Below are positions 63,055-64,000 of a stretch of DNA of 64,000 bases, one piece after another. The position numbers and the translations under genes are program-made. Within the stretch, counting starts at the first letter, position 1. Every line of letters begins with the position of its first letter. Origin of the DNA: Tropicibacter sp. R16_0 (GTDB lineage: Bacteria; Pseudomonadota; Alphaproteobacteria; Rhodobacterales; Rhodobacteraceae); contig NZ_JAGHRE010000016.1 in the NCBI RefSeq assembly GCF_017743935.1, forward strand, positions 22,847 through 86,846, in the 5' to 3' direction. The notes under the pieces are model-generated. The model did no database searches. It was not told where the DNA came from and was given only the letters and a program-made list of their open reading frames with translations.

Positions 63055-63444
63055 TCAGCAATATCTAGCGCGCGGCAATCGTGACTTAGCTGCTGGCGTT
63101 TCAAGGTGGCGATATCTGCCGGCAGAATATCGAGCGCAGTCTAGGGCTTGCCCGGCGGCTATCGCCGCTGCACCGATGTCCTGACCGTTGATGTAACATA
63201 CACCGATGTAGCGATCATAAGAGCGCTCTCCGGTCAGATCACAAGTCACTGCTCCACCTTGGCGAAGAAAATTGACCATCCAACGCTTGGCAGATTGTCC
63301 AGCCGCTGTGCCTAGTTCTGGCCCATCCACACCGTTCAGACGGACAGGCGTACCGTTTATGACGATTGTGTCGACGTCCCTAACCGTTACGCCAGCCGCC
63401 GCTGGAGTTGCGAACAGCAAAAGAGCTACGAGAATCTGCTTCAT
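63055..63444 (-). CDS. Secreted staphylococcal-nuclease-like (thermonuclease) protein
   Basis: A 129-residue protein with a signal peptide (KQILVALLLFATPAAA). It has SNase-fold signatures: DVDTIVINGTPVRLNGVDGPE, GQSAKRWM and ERSYDRYIGVCYINGQDIG, which include the Arg and Glu positions of the active site. It is shorter than typical thermonucleases but complete. It probably cleaves nucleic acids outside the cytoplasm or has lost activity. Confidence 0.85.
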   Translation of the reverse strand: MKQILVALLLFATPAAAGVTVRDVDTIVINGTPVRLNGVDGPELGTAAGQSAKRWMVNFLRQGGAVTCDLTGERSYDRYIGVCYINGQDIGAAAIAAGQALDCARYSAGRYRHLETPAAKSRLPRARYC

Positions 63445-63665
63445 GTCTGGGTTCCATTAGTTTTTCCAGACAGACATAGGCAGCCTAATATGGACACTCC
63501 ATTAAGAGATTTCGCCATTGTTTTGGGATCTTACGCCTGCATATTACCCAAGTGCAGCCTCTGCTACCTTAGCCCGGCTACAGAAAAGCGTGGTGCGGTG
63601 CTTTGAACGGTTGCGGGACTACAATCATCCAATGGAACACGCCTTCGTCACCCCAACTTTTGAGG

Positions 63666-64000
63666 TTAAGCGATCGAGAATTGCCAGATGTTCGCGGTCT
63701 CGTCGTCGAACTGGAAATACTCCACCGAGATCAGGCTGTCGGTGCCGTCCGCGCCCGTCACCGTCACATCCGTGGCCGACGTGCGCGTGATCGTGTAATC
63801 GGCCCGGTTGCCATTAAAGATCGCATAATCCGACCCCGCGCCGCCGTTCAACGTGTCGTTGCCCGCGCCGCCCTTGAGGTAGTCGATCCCGCCGTAGCCG
63901 AACAGGAAATCGTCCCCGTCCAGACCCGACAGCTGGTTGCGCTCGTTGTTGCCGGTCAGGCTGTCGTCGAAGTTGGTGCCGACCAGGTTTTCGATCTCGA
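63666..64000 (-). CDS. Second RTX-type repeat protein (C-terminal end; runs off the window)
   Basis: The frame is open to the window edge (reads EIENLVGTNFDDSLTGN before the listed part) and ends with the same C-terminal domain as the first RTX gene: GGAGNDTLNGGAGSDYAIFN, RADYTITRTSATDVTVTG, and VEYFQFDDETANIWQFSIA. Differences are scattered, so this is a diverged paralogue, not a recent copy. The N-terminus lies beyond the window. Confidence 0.9.
   Translation of the reverse strand, partial: EIENLVGTNFDDSLTGNNERNQLSGLDGDDFLFGYGGIDYLKGGAGNDTLNGGAGSDYAIFNGNRADYTITRTSATDVTVTGADGTDSLISVEYFQFDDETANIWQFSIA

Overview
The window looks like a chromosomal segment of a marine Roseobacter-group alphaproteobacterium (Rhodobacteraceae; Ruegeria/Tritonibacter-like is my guess). 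The reasons are a complete RcGTA-type gene transfer agent cluster beside cysE, the fabD-fabG-acpP-fabF-mltG order, a LuxR/LuxI pair, two porins beginning MSQKLK/MTQTLK, high GC, and large RTX-repeat proteins. I cannot name the species from sequence alone.

Layout. 1-1.1 kb: cysE. 1.2-15.4 kb (minus): an uninterrupted GTA structural operon, gp1 to gp15 (including gp3.5 and gp10.1), with tightly overlapping genes. It starts behind a near-consensus sigma70 promoter and, unexpectedly, a promoter-proximal intrinsic terminator. 15.6-21.9 kb (minus): mltG, fabF, a HisA-like paralogue, a GNAT acetyltransferase, acpP, fabG and fabD. 22-24.6 kb: a cytochrome b561-YceI fusion facing a stand-alone YceI gene, and a small membrane protein. 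24.9-26.5 kb: an HxlR-type regulator divergent from a methyltransferase. 26.8-28.1 kb: rpsF-rpsR-rplI. 28.2-31.1 kb: a secreted protein, TspO, a CIA30-family protein, a lytic transglycosylase lipoprotein and aquaporin. 31.4-33.6 kb: an XRE regulator, luxR, and a luxI with a long C-terminal extension. 33.7-37.9 kb: trigger factor and two paralogous porins. 38.4-44.3 kb: a secreted alpha/beta hydrolase, a nitrilase-superfamily/M24-like pair divergent from a GntR regulator, and a membrane TPR protein.

44.4-50.7 kb (plus) is the least familiar block. It is a tightly packed run of eight genes: a small coiled-coil protein, an MBL-fold hydrolase, a His-rich COG0523 GTPase, a DUF1622-like protein, a DUF202-like protein, a BASS-like transporter, an outer-membrane barrel and an HlyD-type adaptor. 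A putative DNA-binding/TPR membrane protein is encoded divergently. 51.1-54.7 kb holds a translationally coupled aminotransferase and a homologue of the N,N-dimethylformamidase large subunit.

55-62 kb (minus) encodes an RTX-type calcium-binding repeat protein of about 2,350 residues. It is split into two overlapping frames by a one-base length change in a short G run. A second RTX protein with a nearly identical C-terminus begins at 63.7 kb and runs off the window, so these are tandem paralogues. Between them lie a small unknown protein and a secreted nuclease-like protein. I see no tRNA or rRNA genes, insertion sequences or CRISPR arrays.
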